From the NCBI GenBank assembly GCA_002633025.1, contig NMRB01000295.1, positions 139,311 to 203,310 of the forward strand: a DNA stretch of 64,000 nt, written 5' to 3'. The position numbers and the translations under genes were made by a program. Below, one piece after another: positions 36,720-48,558 of this stretch (position 1 is its first letter; every line of letters begins with the position of its first letter). This DNA is from Notospermus geniculatus (taxonomy: Eukaryota > Nemertea > Pilidiophora > Heteronemertea > Lineidae). Under the pieces are notes generated by a model. It did not search any database, had not been told where the DNA came from, and was given only the letters and a program-made list of their open reading frames with translations.

Positions 36720-37516
36720 ATTTCTATTAATTCAGTCAATTCATCTTTATTACTCACACAATAAATTAAAGCACATGTAAGGAACAGATAAAGTTTAAAT
36801 CAAGATGGTGGAGACAAGGAAATGTAACAGTAGGCGCGGATGCAAGAGGGCGCACCCGGCGCAGGCTCCCCCCGCCCTTTTGGTCAACAAAGCACAGGGC
36901 CCCCTGTTTCCCAAATGTGGATCCGCCGCTGATTTGACGCTGTAGAGTTTTCGTCGAGAAATTGAAAAGTAGAAATAATTATTATAGGGAATGTGAGCCG
37001 AGAAAGCGGCAAAAATAGCCGAGAAAGGCCGCAAATTACCGGTATGTGAGTAAGAGTTTAATGTATGGAACCATCTGATGGGGTGTACGGTTACCGAGAA
37101 CTTCAGTAAACGACTGTACCCAGCTGTCCTCACTGAAAAGTTTGATACGCAACATTAGTTCGGTTGAATAAACAATTCATGAACATAAAAGTTCGGTCGA
37201 ATAAACAATTCATGAACGTTAGTTCGGTTGAGTAAAAGCTTAATCCCTAGTAGGAGGTCATCTGCACGAAATATGAATTACTTGTGATAAAGGTATTGTG
37301 AGAACTAATATCACAAGATATTTTAAAAACTAAAAGTATAAGTGTGATACTTATCTTTTGTGCTAAACAAAGGATAAGTGTCACACTTAATAGACAGCCA
37401 AGTACATGTAGTTTTTATGAATATGGGCCAGGGTCCATATACATAAACACACTTAAGTCTAAGTGTGATACTTATCTTTTGTGTTGAACAAAGGATAAGT
37501 GTCACACTTAGCCTTA

Positions 37517-37882
37517 GTTTTATGAACTAGTCAAAAGTACCCGTGGGGCGGGCACAAAGTTAGGGCTTGCACATTGTCGAAATGAACTCTTGTTGATGAG
37601 TTCTAGATGCCGTAGTCAACACGAATACACTTTCCAAGTTTCATCCCAAACGGACCAGGAAAACAAACATTTGACCTTTGACCAAATGACCTTGACCTTC
37701 CCAAAAATGAACCCCTCAAGGGCAATTCAGGGGTCAACCTACATCCACCCACCAAGTTTGGCGAAAGTCGGCCCAATGACGCCGGAGGAGTAGGGGAACA
37801 AACAGACAAACAAACAAACAAACAAACAAACAGACAAACGTTGCTCAAATTATAGTATGATGATTATAGTATGATGATGATA
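37517..37882 (+). mobile_element. 3' end of a non-LTR retroposon with (AAAC)n tail, copy-2-specific
   Basis: TTTGACCTTTGACC, CCAAGTTTGGCGAAAGTCGG and a tail of repeated AAAC (37797-37836) resemble 3' ends of RTE/CR1-like LINEs. No reverse transcriptase sequence is present. The surrounding TATAGTATGATGA is partly repeated after the tail. Confidence 0.6.
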
Positions 37883-39060
37883 TGGGGCCTGGGTCCATAT
37901 TCATAAACATACTTAAGTCAAAGTGTACTTACATGTACCTTTTGTGTTGAACAAAGGATAAGTGTCACACTTAGACTTAAGTAGTTTTATGAATATGGGC
38001 CCTGGGCTATACATGTAAGCTAGGAATCGCATCGTTTAAATTGGCAATACGGCTGCCTCCAAGTTGTATAGCCTCGGTTTCGTTGTGTGCAAATATTAAC
38101 ATGAAAATGGGTTTTAAAAATTCTGTTGCAGATGGATAAACATCTCTTATACCTGCAAATAACATATTCTCACGTTGTCAGTTTGATGGCATGAAAAGCC
38201 GTGGATTATAACGTTCAGCAGGCCCGTTGTGTGGAATGATTAATTTTGCATGGTGTACCGATTTTATGTCAAATCAGCGTTTGTTTATGTGTCAGCGTCG
38301 ACGCCAGCTGCAGTAAACATTTCGCCTGCTGATACAAAACCCTAGATTATTGATGAATTTTATGGAGTGTAGCGCAGTACATCTCATGATATGACCGTTA
38401 TTGGAAAAGGTCTGATGACCTCGACAGAGTAAACCACTTTTGACTACAAGAAGTGCGACATTTAAAGGGGATTTTTGTGGGAAAGTTTCCCCATTTCGTT
38501 TAGTATTCGTGCATGTACAATCTCGGTCAGAAATTATTAACCACTGACTGGATATTTGTACTCCGTGATCGCCCGATATTTTTGCACCAATTTTGACGCA
38601 TGGTAGTAGACCATTTGTCCATCATTAGGCGTAATGATTTTTCTGATCATCTCACACTGCTGCTCACTGGACTTGAAAGCAGAGTACAAAAATCATTACA
38701 AAGTTGCCATTTTTATGTTAAAAATCAAATATTTTGAAAATTTTTGAGGATGACATCCATCTATGCAGAAACTGGAAGATTTTACAGGTGAAAATTTTCA
38801 GGAATTGCGGAGTTTCGAAAATGTCAATCTGACCGGAAAACTTCGAACAGCGGTAAAACCGAAGTCAGCCTATTGATCAGAAAACTCACTGCGCCTAATG
38901 ATGGGCAAATGGTCTAACTACCATGTGTCAAAAATTGGTGAAAAAATATTGGAGGATCATAGAGTAAATTACAAATATCTGGTGGGACCGTTTTAAAAGA
39001 ATTCATTCGAATTTTGATTTTTTTTGGCCGACGAGTTGCGGGTCCGAAGCTAAGTAATAT

Positions 39061-39174
39061 AGAGTTTTCGCAAAGCCCCCGAAACGCCAACACGAACGTC
39101 TATCCTTTTGTTCGGTGCTCTCTACGTGACATCGAACAATGGGTTTGGCGTTTCGGGGACTTTGCGAAAACTCT
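39061..39174. mobile_element. 114-bp foldback MITE AGAGTTTTCGCAAAG, copy-2-specific
   Basis: AGAGTTTTCGCAAAG...GAAACGCC pairs with its complement. Copy 1 has different short sequence at this site (26984-27001). The ends recall the TTTCGCAAATCTG family. Confidence 0.82.
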
Positions 39175-39459
39175 TCGGATTTTCTTCTCCTTTTACTCCG
39201 ACACTGCCTTCACCAGCTTAAATGACAGCTGCTGTCGAACTGTTTGTGCTTTGGTCGGAATGCAGCGCCATCTTTCTTTGAATGAATGGCAAAAATTTTG
39301 AAACAATGGCTGATGTTCATAAAAGCTAGCAAATGCTTTTACTTCAAGTTCTGTTGTACATTAACATTAGACCTCGCTGTGCAAATCTTAAGTAAAAACA
39401 GTTGCTTACTTTTATGAACACCACCCACTGATTCAATCATCAACGGTAGCAAGCCCCTC

Positions 39460-39967
39460 TATGGGCGGTTAAACCCGCATTTTAAAGACGTTGGCGAAAC
39501 AAGACATTGAGACACTTTTCAAAGACATGTAGTTCAAAAATAAAACGTTGTGTGTGGCGCCTTTCAAAGACCTTGCAGTTTTAAGACAAAGACTGTCATA
39601 CTTTTCAAAGACACAATTCAAAGACAAGACGTTCATACTTTTCAAAGACGTAGTTCCAAATTAAGACGTTGGGTGGCGCCTCATTACCGCCTCAGTCTCG
39701 CGCATGTTCATATAAAACTTATGTCAAGAACCACAAAATAATTTTATATGAACTTGCGCGAGGCTGAGGCGGTAATGAGGCGCCACCCAACGTCTTAATT
39801 TGGAACTACGTCTTTGAAAAGTATGACAGTCTTTGTCTTAAAACTGCAAGGTCTTTGAAAGGCGCCATGCAACGTCTTATTTGTGAACTATACACTGTAT
39901 GTCTTTGAAAAGTGTCTCAACGTCTTGTTTCGCCAACGTCTTAAAAATGCGGGTTTAACCGCCCATA
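39460..39967. repeat. ~500-bp foldback rich in TTTCAAAGAC (copy 2)
   Basis: Counterpart of 27286-27787 with a few substitutions and small indels. Confidence 0.88.
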
Positions 39968-40159
39968 TATACATACCCCACATTTATGTTCTAGTGAACG
40001 AAGACTCAATTCAGAATTGCTTTCGATAGTACACTTTTAATTTCTTTTTAGTAAAATTTTCCGCTCCCGAGCTTCTACGTGCCTGGGAACACATTCACAA
40101 CCTGCAGTACGTGTACGTCGCAAAGGTTTCTCGGGTTGTTCTCAGTGACGTAGGCCTAG

Positions 40160-40522
40160 TTAATAGAGGAGCTCGACGTCCAAGTTGTAAACACGATATT
40201 CACTTGTCTCGGGCACCAAGCTGCTCGGTCACCCAGCCGAATCTGAGGATCGAACGTTTGTGTCGCACTACCTGCGGAACGAAACGGTGGGCTGCGCGAG
40301 ACTACATATTCACTTCAGTACATATCACCGATAATAGGTGGCAGCACAGCGTGGATAGAGAACCAGTGAGTGGTTGAGTGAGTTGCATTGGACCGGGCAC
40401 CAGTCTAACGACCACGGGGCGCTACTGGTGCTGCCACCTTCACGAAGGAATAAAACTAGTTTGCTAGCCACTGTTTGTAAACAAACCAGTTTGTTTACAA
40501 CTTGGACGTCGAGCTCCTTTAA
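40160..40522. mobile_element. TTAA-flanked MITE, family B copy 1 (copy-2-specific insertion)
   Basis: TTAA at 40160-40163 and 40519-40522, termini (TAG)AGGAGCTCGACGTCC and its complement. The empty site at 27974-27985 reads CCTAGTTAAGTAGC. A repeated GTGGCAGCA / TGCTGCCAC pair lies inside. Confidence 0.92.
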
Positions 40523-41479
40523 GTAGCTGCAGCAGGAAACCTGCCTCTCTAGGCAGGCACCGTCGATCCTATCTACACGCCATCCGCCAAATATTATGCA
40601 GATTGGAGGCAGATGTCAGGCTACCTCCTAATTCGATGTCCAGGACATCCATTATTCCCAAGGAAGCCAGTTGTTGATTGAGTTCGTTTATATAAACGAT
40701 TCAGAGCATTTGAATAACTAATTGGCAGACATTGCAACGGATGTAGCCTACATTGTACGGCAGTGCACTAGACAGATTCAAATTCAAATATATATTCTGA
40801 CCAACGCTCTCATCAACGAGCACATACATTCACTTCTAGGCTTGAATATCATTAGGTAGCAATCACCGCAGGTGTAACAATGATGATCATTTCCAGACGG
40901 GAATCTTATTAAATGTGACGTTCCACAGCAAAACCAGGCGCATGTCGCTATTAGCTTGGCAGGTTGAGACCAATATGTTTGTCAGTTTCAATATTGTCTG
41001 TCTAGTATGAAATCTGAAACGATGTATTTCTTCTATTCTCTCCTGGTGTCATTTCGGTTCGTTGAGGCTCACCTTCTGAGCAACATGCGCCTGGTTTTGT
41101 TGTGGAAGGTCACAAAATGTGCTTTATATCATGATCCCTTAAACTCCCTCTGCAGTTTCAAACCGCTACCAGTACGTTACCCGCGCTCTGAAACTGCTTC
41201 AGTTGATGCGAGCCCCAACGTATCACCAACAGACGGCGTTAGCTGTCCGATTCGGGGAATCTGCCGTGCGACTTGCTGGGTGAACGTACCAAATTACATG
41301 TACTTTTTCTCGGCCAGCATAAATGAAACAACTGCAGTAGGCCTATACATTATAACCTTCAAAATGCCCGAAACATGAGTGCACACTAACTGCTGATAAC
41401 ATCGATCAAATTTGCAAACTTGCGCTTCCAATAGACGTTTGACTTCCCAATCGGAAAAAGTATGAATGTACAGTGTACA

Positions 41480-41783
41480 CACTGTTAGAAATAACAGAGG
41501 ATTTTACAGAAAATCTGTGCAGCAGAGTCCCCAGGACTGGATCTGTAAAATTACAGACTTAAATAAATGTTAACAGAGACTTGACTGGAGGCTGACCAAA
41601 TTATATTTTCATACTGCTCTCAGAAGGCATCATAATGGGATGTCCAATGGAGTCCAACCAATACAGGAAAGCATGAATCATACCATATGTAAATTTACAG
41701 AAAGTGCTGGGGACTCTGCTGCAGGCAATTTCTGTAAAATTACAGCAAAATTACTATTGTAAAATTAATAATTTCTAACAGTG
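41480..41783. mobile_element. CACTGTTAGAAAT element, intact 304-bp copy
   Basis: CACTGTTAGAAATAACAG to AATTTCTAACAGTG. CTGTAAAAT/ATTTTACAG words are paired inside. Confidence 0.85.
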
Positions 41784-42488
41784 CATTTGCACACGTACCA
41801 TAACCAATCAGAAAGTGTGTTACGGCGGCATCGGTTAAACCTGTGATGATGGCTTATGATTGGATCCCTCGCCAAACAGCGCCCTCTATTGATGATCCTT
41901 AACTTTTGGCGCCCATCATACCAGTGTTAAGTGGATCTATGCCAGCTGAACACTGGGGACGAGTGCACATGACCCCCAGCCATCAGCCGCTGTTCCGCTA
42001 TTGAAGATTTCTATCTGTGAGTGTACCAGACGGAATAAGCTGCGACGTGACAATCGGGGACACATATAGAACGTCGATCGATCTGCCACCGTTTCCCAAA
42101 CAATAAAGGGAAATTTTATACGGAAACGTTGGCAGGTGTTACACCAGTTCATTCGAAGACCTCAACTCCCTGGGGAGCATAGCCGAGCTAGTCAATCACA
42201 TGTGCCACCCCTGCCAGCTATACCTTTAACACCTGGGTGAGGTGTGGTAATTGAGGCAAGGAAACTTGCCTAATACTTATTTCATGCCGACGGCGGGTTC
42301 GAACCAGGGACCTCCTCTTCTAGTGGGAGACCCGAGCCAGTAATTGCCGTGTGTGTGCTAATCAAAATCATGCTTTGTTATGGAAACAAATTGTTAGTAT
42401 AGCCTGCAGCAGGACACATGACGCCAATTTGTACGTTTTCTTTGGTTGGCATCTGAGAATTCTGTTCGCTTTATCAGATCTTGATATT

Positions 42489-43251
42489 AGGGAGGTTTCG
42501 CAGATCTGACGAAACACGAAATAGGCCCTAAGAAATTGGACTTCACTTCCATGACGTAATGTATTTCAGGAGATGGTTGGTACCACAAATATCGCCTGCA
42601 GCAAGAGCGTCTTTCAGCGTATGACGTTAGATCGATAGAGTTACAGTGTGTATTATTAATCTTTGAAATTTATCTTTCGTATCGACTTCATAGATACGAA
42701 GTGAAAATTTAAAAATTCAAGATGCACCGTAACTCTCTCGGTCTTACAAGAGATGCTAAAAGACACACAGGCAGCAGGGACATTTCTGGTAGCAACCACA
42801 TTTGGTCCGAGAAATGAAGTTGAATTTCGTAGTTCGTATTTCTTCAGATTAGCGAGGTTTCGCAAATCTGACGAAACACGAAGTACGAAATACGAAAGTC
42901 AACTCCACTCCCAGGGCCTAATGTATTTCTGGAGATAGTTGGTACCACGAATGTCCCTGGTGCCAATGCGTCTTTTGGCATAGGCCTACGGTATTATGTA
43001 AGATCGAGAGAGTTACATGTACATGTATGATGCATCCTGAATTTTTAAATTTCCGCAAACGAAAGATAAATTTCAAAGTTTAATAAACACCCTAGCTCTA
43101 TCGGTCTAACGTCATACGCTAAAAGACACTCTTGCAGCAGGCGATTTTTGTGGTACCAACTATCTCCTGAAATACATTACGTCATGGAACTGAAGTCCAA
43201 TTTCGTATTTCGTACTTCGTGTTTCGTCAGATTTACGAAAACGCACTATTT
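42489..43251. mobile_element. two adjoining TTTCGCAAATCTGACG foldback units (copy 2)
   Basis: Counterpart of 30822-31587. The joint GCGAGGTTTCGCAAATCTGA is at about 42853. Confidence 0.8.
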
Positions 43252-43853
43252 AGGCGTTATTCCAGTCAGTGCATAGTGCAGAGCTGATAGTTTTTAGAGT
43301 ATCTCAACCGTGTCTTCTGTCAGCTGTTCTTCACGCTTTGCTTAGCTCCACCGCCCCGTCAAACCACCTCAGGGTAACCATACAAGACGTATGGGTCCAC
43401 ATTACACGTAGGCTACTGAACGTACATGAGACGAGACGAGAGACGAGAGGTGAGAGCGGAAAATATTGATTTTAATTCCAAGCCAGCCGTGGTAACGCAC
43501 CACCATTTTTACGCTACTTCTAATATTGATTTACATCCGTACAAGAACTCAAAATCACTTCTGTCAGGAAAACCAAGCTCATATTCGTTCTTCTTGATGG
43601 GAAAGGTAAATTCATCGTATCAGCTACAGGAGTCACTAGTGGTGGCATACTGAAGTCGGCAGTGATTTAGACTGGTCACGTCTTTGCCGCTCCACTTCCA
43701 CGGCGCTACTGTCCTTCGCTCAAAGTCGCGCCGCGGGAGTGGATCGGCAACGCCGGGAACCAGTGTAGCAGTGACTGCTCCACTCCAAGATTAGTCTGAT
43801 TCCGCTGCCCCTGGACAGATGGCGCTGACAGTGTATACCAAAATCATAAACAG

Positions 43854-44011
43854 GTGTGACAGGAATCAACGTACCAGGAATGCAAGTCCACCAAACAATA
43901 GCCCGCTATTGTAAGTCGAATGGTCATGGTCTCTCTAGCCATATATTCTAATCCCTCGATGAACAATAGACCGGACTTTGATTCCAGGGGGAGTTTGATC
44001 CCTGTCACACC
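43854..44011. mobile_element. GTGTGACAGG MITE, ~160 bp
   Basis: GTGTGACAGGAATCAACG at the left, GATCCCTGTCACAC at the right. A second copy is at 59800-59965, sharing GTCCACCAAACAATAGCCCG-like sequence and GACCGGACTTTGATTCCAGG. Confidence 0.85.
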
Positions 44012-44649
44012 GGCATCCAGTTCTACCGTGCAGCACGTTAACAACTGGTGTTGGGGGTCAGCCATTACCGGAAGTGTGGCTGGATTCCCTGCCACGAGAA
44101 CTGGCGCATGCGCACTTATCTACTAGCAGCCGAAATGTGAATCATGGCTGGAACACCCGTAAACACCGATTGAATCAGAATTTGGAGTCCAACGGACTCG
44201 CTATCAAAACTGAACACTTTGGCGATGTAGGCCTAGCAATAGATGATGTGATTATTGATGATAATGTAGGCCTACCGGTAGTTTTTGTGTCGGTCCCTCC
44301 ATGCCATGGCAACAGCGTTACCATCCTGGGAGAGTAACGACGCAATCCCTGCTCTCACATTCAAACGGAACCTCAAATTGTCCGGGCTACAAAACATCCA
44401 AACAACGGAAATGAACAGCCACACTAGGCCCTCCTAGCGAATTTTTCGTCCAGAATCTTCACTTTTTCTTTCATATTGAACGACGCCATTTTGGAGGAAT
44501 ACCTTCCGGTTGGTGTACGTCATACAGTAGGCCTATTTTGTCCAATCAGAATCAATTCGAAAAATTTGAATCTGACCAATCAACGTCCGAATTTAGAGGG
44601 CGACAGTAGTCTCTTAAATCGTCAGATGTAGAGACTACTCTGTGGTCTA
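44012..44649. other. no gene; unassigned
   Basis: Lies in copy 2 with no counterpart seen in copy 1. No coding frame supported. Confidence 0.4.
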
Positions 44650-44714
44650 ACCAATGAATTTGAATGTACTAACGATGTTTCAAAAATTACACAATGAATG
44701 GAGTCTCCCTTTAA

Positions 44715-45449
44715 TAGTCCATGAGCCAGACCGATTTTGACTACCAATTTCGTGACCAGATCCAACATGGATTTTTGATCAGTCTGATGTCTGAGGTGTC
44801 TGAAATCATGTGATGGACATTTCAATTGAGTAGCTTCATACCCCTAATTAAGATTCTTAAAATCGTTCATTGGAATCCCATTGCAATACTTACACAGACT
44901 TGTATTACAAATTGAGGTGTCTATGTACAGCTAACTTTTTTCTCGCTGGTTTTAGACCCCATAAATGTATTACCAATAGATAGAAATATGGCACTTCTCA
45001 GTCAGTTAGGCCTGTTTAGAATATGAGATAATTAGTATTTGTTATAAAAATGGCACTTTCAGTGATTTTGATGGATTTGGGGCAAAATTTGACATATACG
45101 TCATTTCTATGTTACAGCGATGTCATATAATGTTTAAAATATAGCTATTTGATTGAGAGGTGCCATATTTCTATCTATTGGTAATACATTTATAGGGTCT
45201 AAAACCGGCGAGAAAAAAGTTAGCTGTACATAGACACCTCAATTTGTAATGCAAGTGTGTGTAAGTATTGCAATGGGATTCCAATGAACAATTTTAAGAA
45301 TCTTAATTAGGGGTATGAAGCTACTGAATTGAAATGTCCATCACGTGATTTCAGACACCTCAGACATCAGACTGATCAAAAACCCATGTTGGATCTGGTC
45401 ACGAAATTGGTAGTCAAACTGAAAAATTTGGGGTCTGGCTCATGGACTA
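44715..45449. mobile_element. 735-bp foldback transposon TAGTCCATGAGCC with TAA target duplication
   Basis: Arms of almost 300 bp each begin TAGTCCATGAGCC and end GGCTCATGGACTA. TAA flanks both sides (44712-44714 and 45450-45452). The empty site in copy 1 is CCCTTTAATATGTG (34147-34160). A 3-bp TWA target suggests PIF/Harbinger. No transposase is present. Confidence 0.9.
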
Positions 45450-45454
45450 TAATA

Positions 45455-46680
45455 TGTGTAGTTGTTTTGTATAAACTCAATACATTGTAATTGTCAGTTA
45501 GAGTGGAATTCGTTATTCGTCAGCCTTCAAAGCGTCAGCGCCGTCTCTCAAAAGGCGGCGGAACCAGGCCCCATATTCATAAAACCTTGCTAGCTTAGTT
45601 GGTTGCTAGTTGTGTACACTAGCATATTCACCCGTGGCGAGCACATTTTCAGGCAGTTAGTTTGTCTAGAATGTTCTGTGGTAGAGGGTCTGTTGCTTTA
45701 TGGATGAGTTTACATGTATTTGGAGAGGGGAAGTTTATTAATTTATCAATCGTTAACCGTCAAATCCATGAGCAGTGAGGAGTTCTGACTTTCTAAACAG
45801 CAGCATCACATCTGGTTTATTACACAATCAGCCTTATCTCCAGGCTAATGCCAAGGTGACCCAGATTCATGATAGCCAGGTTCACATGCGTCCCACCGTG
45901 TATCTGTTGGTAGTAGGTCACTGCCATTCTTATAGATGGCAGCGCAGGTCACCACACATCAGATTTTCTCTCTTTTTCATACAAACCAGCACTTCTTTTA
46001 AAACCAAAATACCGTCATACAATCTCCTCATATTATACTGTACACATAGGCCGCTCTTTGTAGGTTTTAAGCCCTAACTAAGGAGGAGATAGGGCAGAGA
46101 GTCCGGTCCACCGTAACTGTGTACAGTCATTACATAGCAGGTATAGCAGATAACAGGTCAACTCAGGTTGATAACAAAATCCAACATGGCTACCGTCCAT
46201 TATAGTATAGATTGGTCTGTACAAACTTAGTCTCGCTTGGCCAGACGCTACGGGCTCACCCCTTCGGTAAATCACACTCCGCGTCTGGCTCTTTTAGAGA
46301 TTAACAGTCATGACGACCGCGTGATGGCAGCACGGGTCCTTCGGTTTTCTTAACCTCGTTTCCAGGTTGATAATATGGCGAGTGGTCCACGGTTGTCTGA
46401 GCGAACTATACCCCTGGAGACGAGGTTGGGTTTTCCTGGGAGTAATTTCCGCGGGAATTATGAGTGAGAAAGCGTGGTGATTGGCTGGAGCCCAGTGGAG
46501 TGCCATCTAGTGGTGTTACCGGCTTTTGAGCCCCAAAAGTGCCAGTGTGTAGGAAACCGGGACGTCGGATACACACTGGGGCGGAGTGTAGTACAAACTG
46601 GGCAACAAGCAACTAAGCCTGATCCTGGTAGAGGTATTTGCTGGGTTTTCTCTGGGCTGCTGAGCCTGCCCTCTGTACTA
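45455..46680. other. broken MITE and unassigned insertions in copy 2
   Basis: Contains the left half of the CCATATTCATAAAACC MITE (45563-45625), separated from sequence like its right half (46205-46225 and 46598-46620) by unrelated DNA. No gene seen. Confidence 0.45.
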
Positions 46681-46693
46681 ACATCACCATTTA

Positions 46694-47661
46694 TAATATA
46701 CAGGAAGTCAACTTCCAGATTTTGCAAATTTTCGACCTCAACCGGGGTCTTCTTCAGGCTGGCACTTAACAGTACAAGACTCTAGAATAGACTGAGCTGA
46801 GTCCCTGAAGTAGATCTAAATATCCCTGCAAACAAGATGAGTGAGCAATTAAGAAATGAATAGGGTCCAAGCCCCACAAGGTTGCTGGACCTGAAAGGGT
46901 GTCTGTAATAAATGGATGGCTGGTTGAGCTGAAAGAAAAGAGATTAATCAATTAAGGCAAGTGTGAATTCCTATACAAAACATGGCTTGTGTAATTAAGA
47001 AAGCCGACGGATGGCTACAGAAGACAAAAGAGGCATTGTAGGCCTAAGCTAAAGCCTGCACACTCTAAACAAATTGATATGAAAACATATGAATGTGGGA
47101 AAGATTAAGAAAATGGAGACTGAAAATTACAGAAATGATGGAAAGAATAGGAAAAGAATAGGAAGGGGTAAGGGAAAACAAGGGAAAAATTAGCCTACAC
47201 CAAAAAAATGGAGAACCGTACCCTCACGCAACTCCAGAAAAAATATTAATAAAGGACCTAAGGGAGGGAGGGAACGGGGCCTATGCTGAGGGGGAGAGAA
47301 AAATCAGGATCTGGTGTTGAGACCTAAGGGGGTGATGGTTTTAAGGGTCCACATCCACCGCAACTCTGTTCTGAGGAGGTACGTCGTCTCATCTGGGCAT
47401 GTCTCCAGTATGGTGAACATCAGGTCCTTGAGAGAATGTCCTGGCAATTTGAAATGGGCATAGAGTAGTGAACAGTCACGTTCATCCTCTACTCCGCGTC
47501 TGATGTTGGATTTATGGTTATTCATCCTTTTACGGAAACACGTAGTCTGTCCGACGTATTGGTTGATTGTGGGGCATCTGGTGCAGGTGATGCAATAGAC
47601 AACATTTTTGCTGTCACAATCCGAGGGGATCCTCAGGCGAAGTTGATGGGACCTTCCATTT
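46694..47661 (-). mobile_element. 5'-truncated Penelope-like retroelement with GIY-YIG endonuclease domain
   Basis: The element runs on the minus strand and is bounded by an exact 13-bp target duplication, ACATCACCATTTA, at 46681-46693 and 47662-47674. The matching site in the other copy of the big duplication (near 34529-34541) is empty. Its coding part (47304 to ~47661) encodes the last ~119 residues of the polyprotein: a VVY...YVGQT core equivalent to GIY...YIG, CxxC just before it, RM-N-N-H-K, and a terminal region with RTELRW...TITPLGLN, the usual end of Penelope-like elements. The reverse transcriptase part is missing by 5' truncation. About 610 bp of 3' untranslated sequence follows. 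The first ~15 codons of the open frame that starts at 47705 are flanking DNA and not part of the element. Confidence 0.85.
47304..47661 (-). pseudogene. C-terminal GIY-YIG endonuclease part of a Penelope-like element polyprotein
   Basis: The frame is intact to its natural stop after LNTRS. GIY-YIG nucleases nick the target DNA for retrotransposition. Visible conserved residues: the tyrosine of YVGQT, the arginine and histidine of the R-M-N-N-H segment, and the glutamate of TELRW. The lack of decay in this part suggests recent insertion. It is non-autonomous because the RT domain is absent. Confidence 0.8.
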
Positions 47662-47907
47662 ACATCACCATTTAGGTTGGGAAAACGTCGCAAAATAGGG
47701 AACAAAGCGTTAACGACTTTGGTAAGGAAGTCTGTAGAGTAGTGGGCATTTTGTCGAATAAATCATCTGCGTCAGTGCAGCCTACATGTGATAGTATAGC
47801 CGTCTGCAGCATTTTCAGACGCCAGAAAAAATCGTGAAAAGTTGAATGTGTGCCCGCTGCAGGACTCGCTTGGCATTGTCACTCGGAAAACTTTAAAGTG
47901 GGTGATA

Positions 47908-48154
47908 TTAAAGGAGTTAGACGCCGAAGTTGTAAACACTCACTCACTGGTTCTCTATCCACGGACGCCTGCGGTGCTGCCACCTATTGTCGGTGATATG
48001 TACTGACGTGAATATCGTGAGTGAGTTGCATCGGACCGGGAACCAGTCTAACGATCACGGGTGCTGCCACCTGCACGAAGGAATAAAACTAGTTTGCCGA
48101 CCATATTTGTAAACAAACCAGCTTGTTTGCAACTTCGGCGTCTAACTCCTTTAA
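47908..48154. mobile_element. TTAA-flanked MITE, family B copy 2 (copy-2-specific insertion)
   Basis: TTAA at 47908-47911 and 48151-48154, termini AGGAGTTAGACGCCGAAGTT and complement. The empty site in copy 1 reads GTGATATTAAAATTGAG (35907-35923). Confidence 0.95.
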
Positions 48155-48558
48155 AATTGAGTGCATAGGAGCCTATATTCGACGCCAACTTCAGCTTGGC
48201 TTGAATGTGCTACAAGATTTAATGGATATCCGAACAATCTATCTTAATCCGATTCAGGTCAACACCATTGTAATTTAATGCAGGCATGGGGCTAAAGAAA
48301 ACATCGTTACAGTTTGCATTAGGCCACAATCCGATCATCCTAAGCACTAATCCGAAGCAACAAACAGAACAATAACTTTCGCAAATGGACGAATCGAATT
48401 GCCTCGGAGAAGAATTCAATATTGTTTATTTAGTGCAAAGTTTGCGATATTAAAATGAGATGTCCTGACCACGAATCGTCTTTTTGGTAACCGATGGTAC
48501 TATAATGTAGAATAGGATGACAGCCGCCATGACTTCGCTGGTGGCAGCATCATTGTAA

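Larger units (their letters stand above)
36720..48558 (+). repeat. ~12-kb direct duplication, copy 2
   Basis: Starts on the base after a single N and repeats copy 1 in the same order and orientation. Insertions private to it include 37517-37882, 39061-39174, 40160-40522, 43854-44011, 44715-45449, 46694-47661 and 47908-48154. Confidence 0.95.

Noticed and set aside
37590-37848. Open frames on both strands around the (AAAC)n tail
   Set aside because: They translate a retroposon 3' end and a simple repeat.
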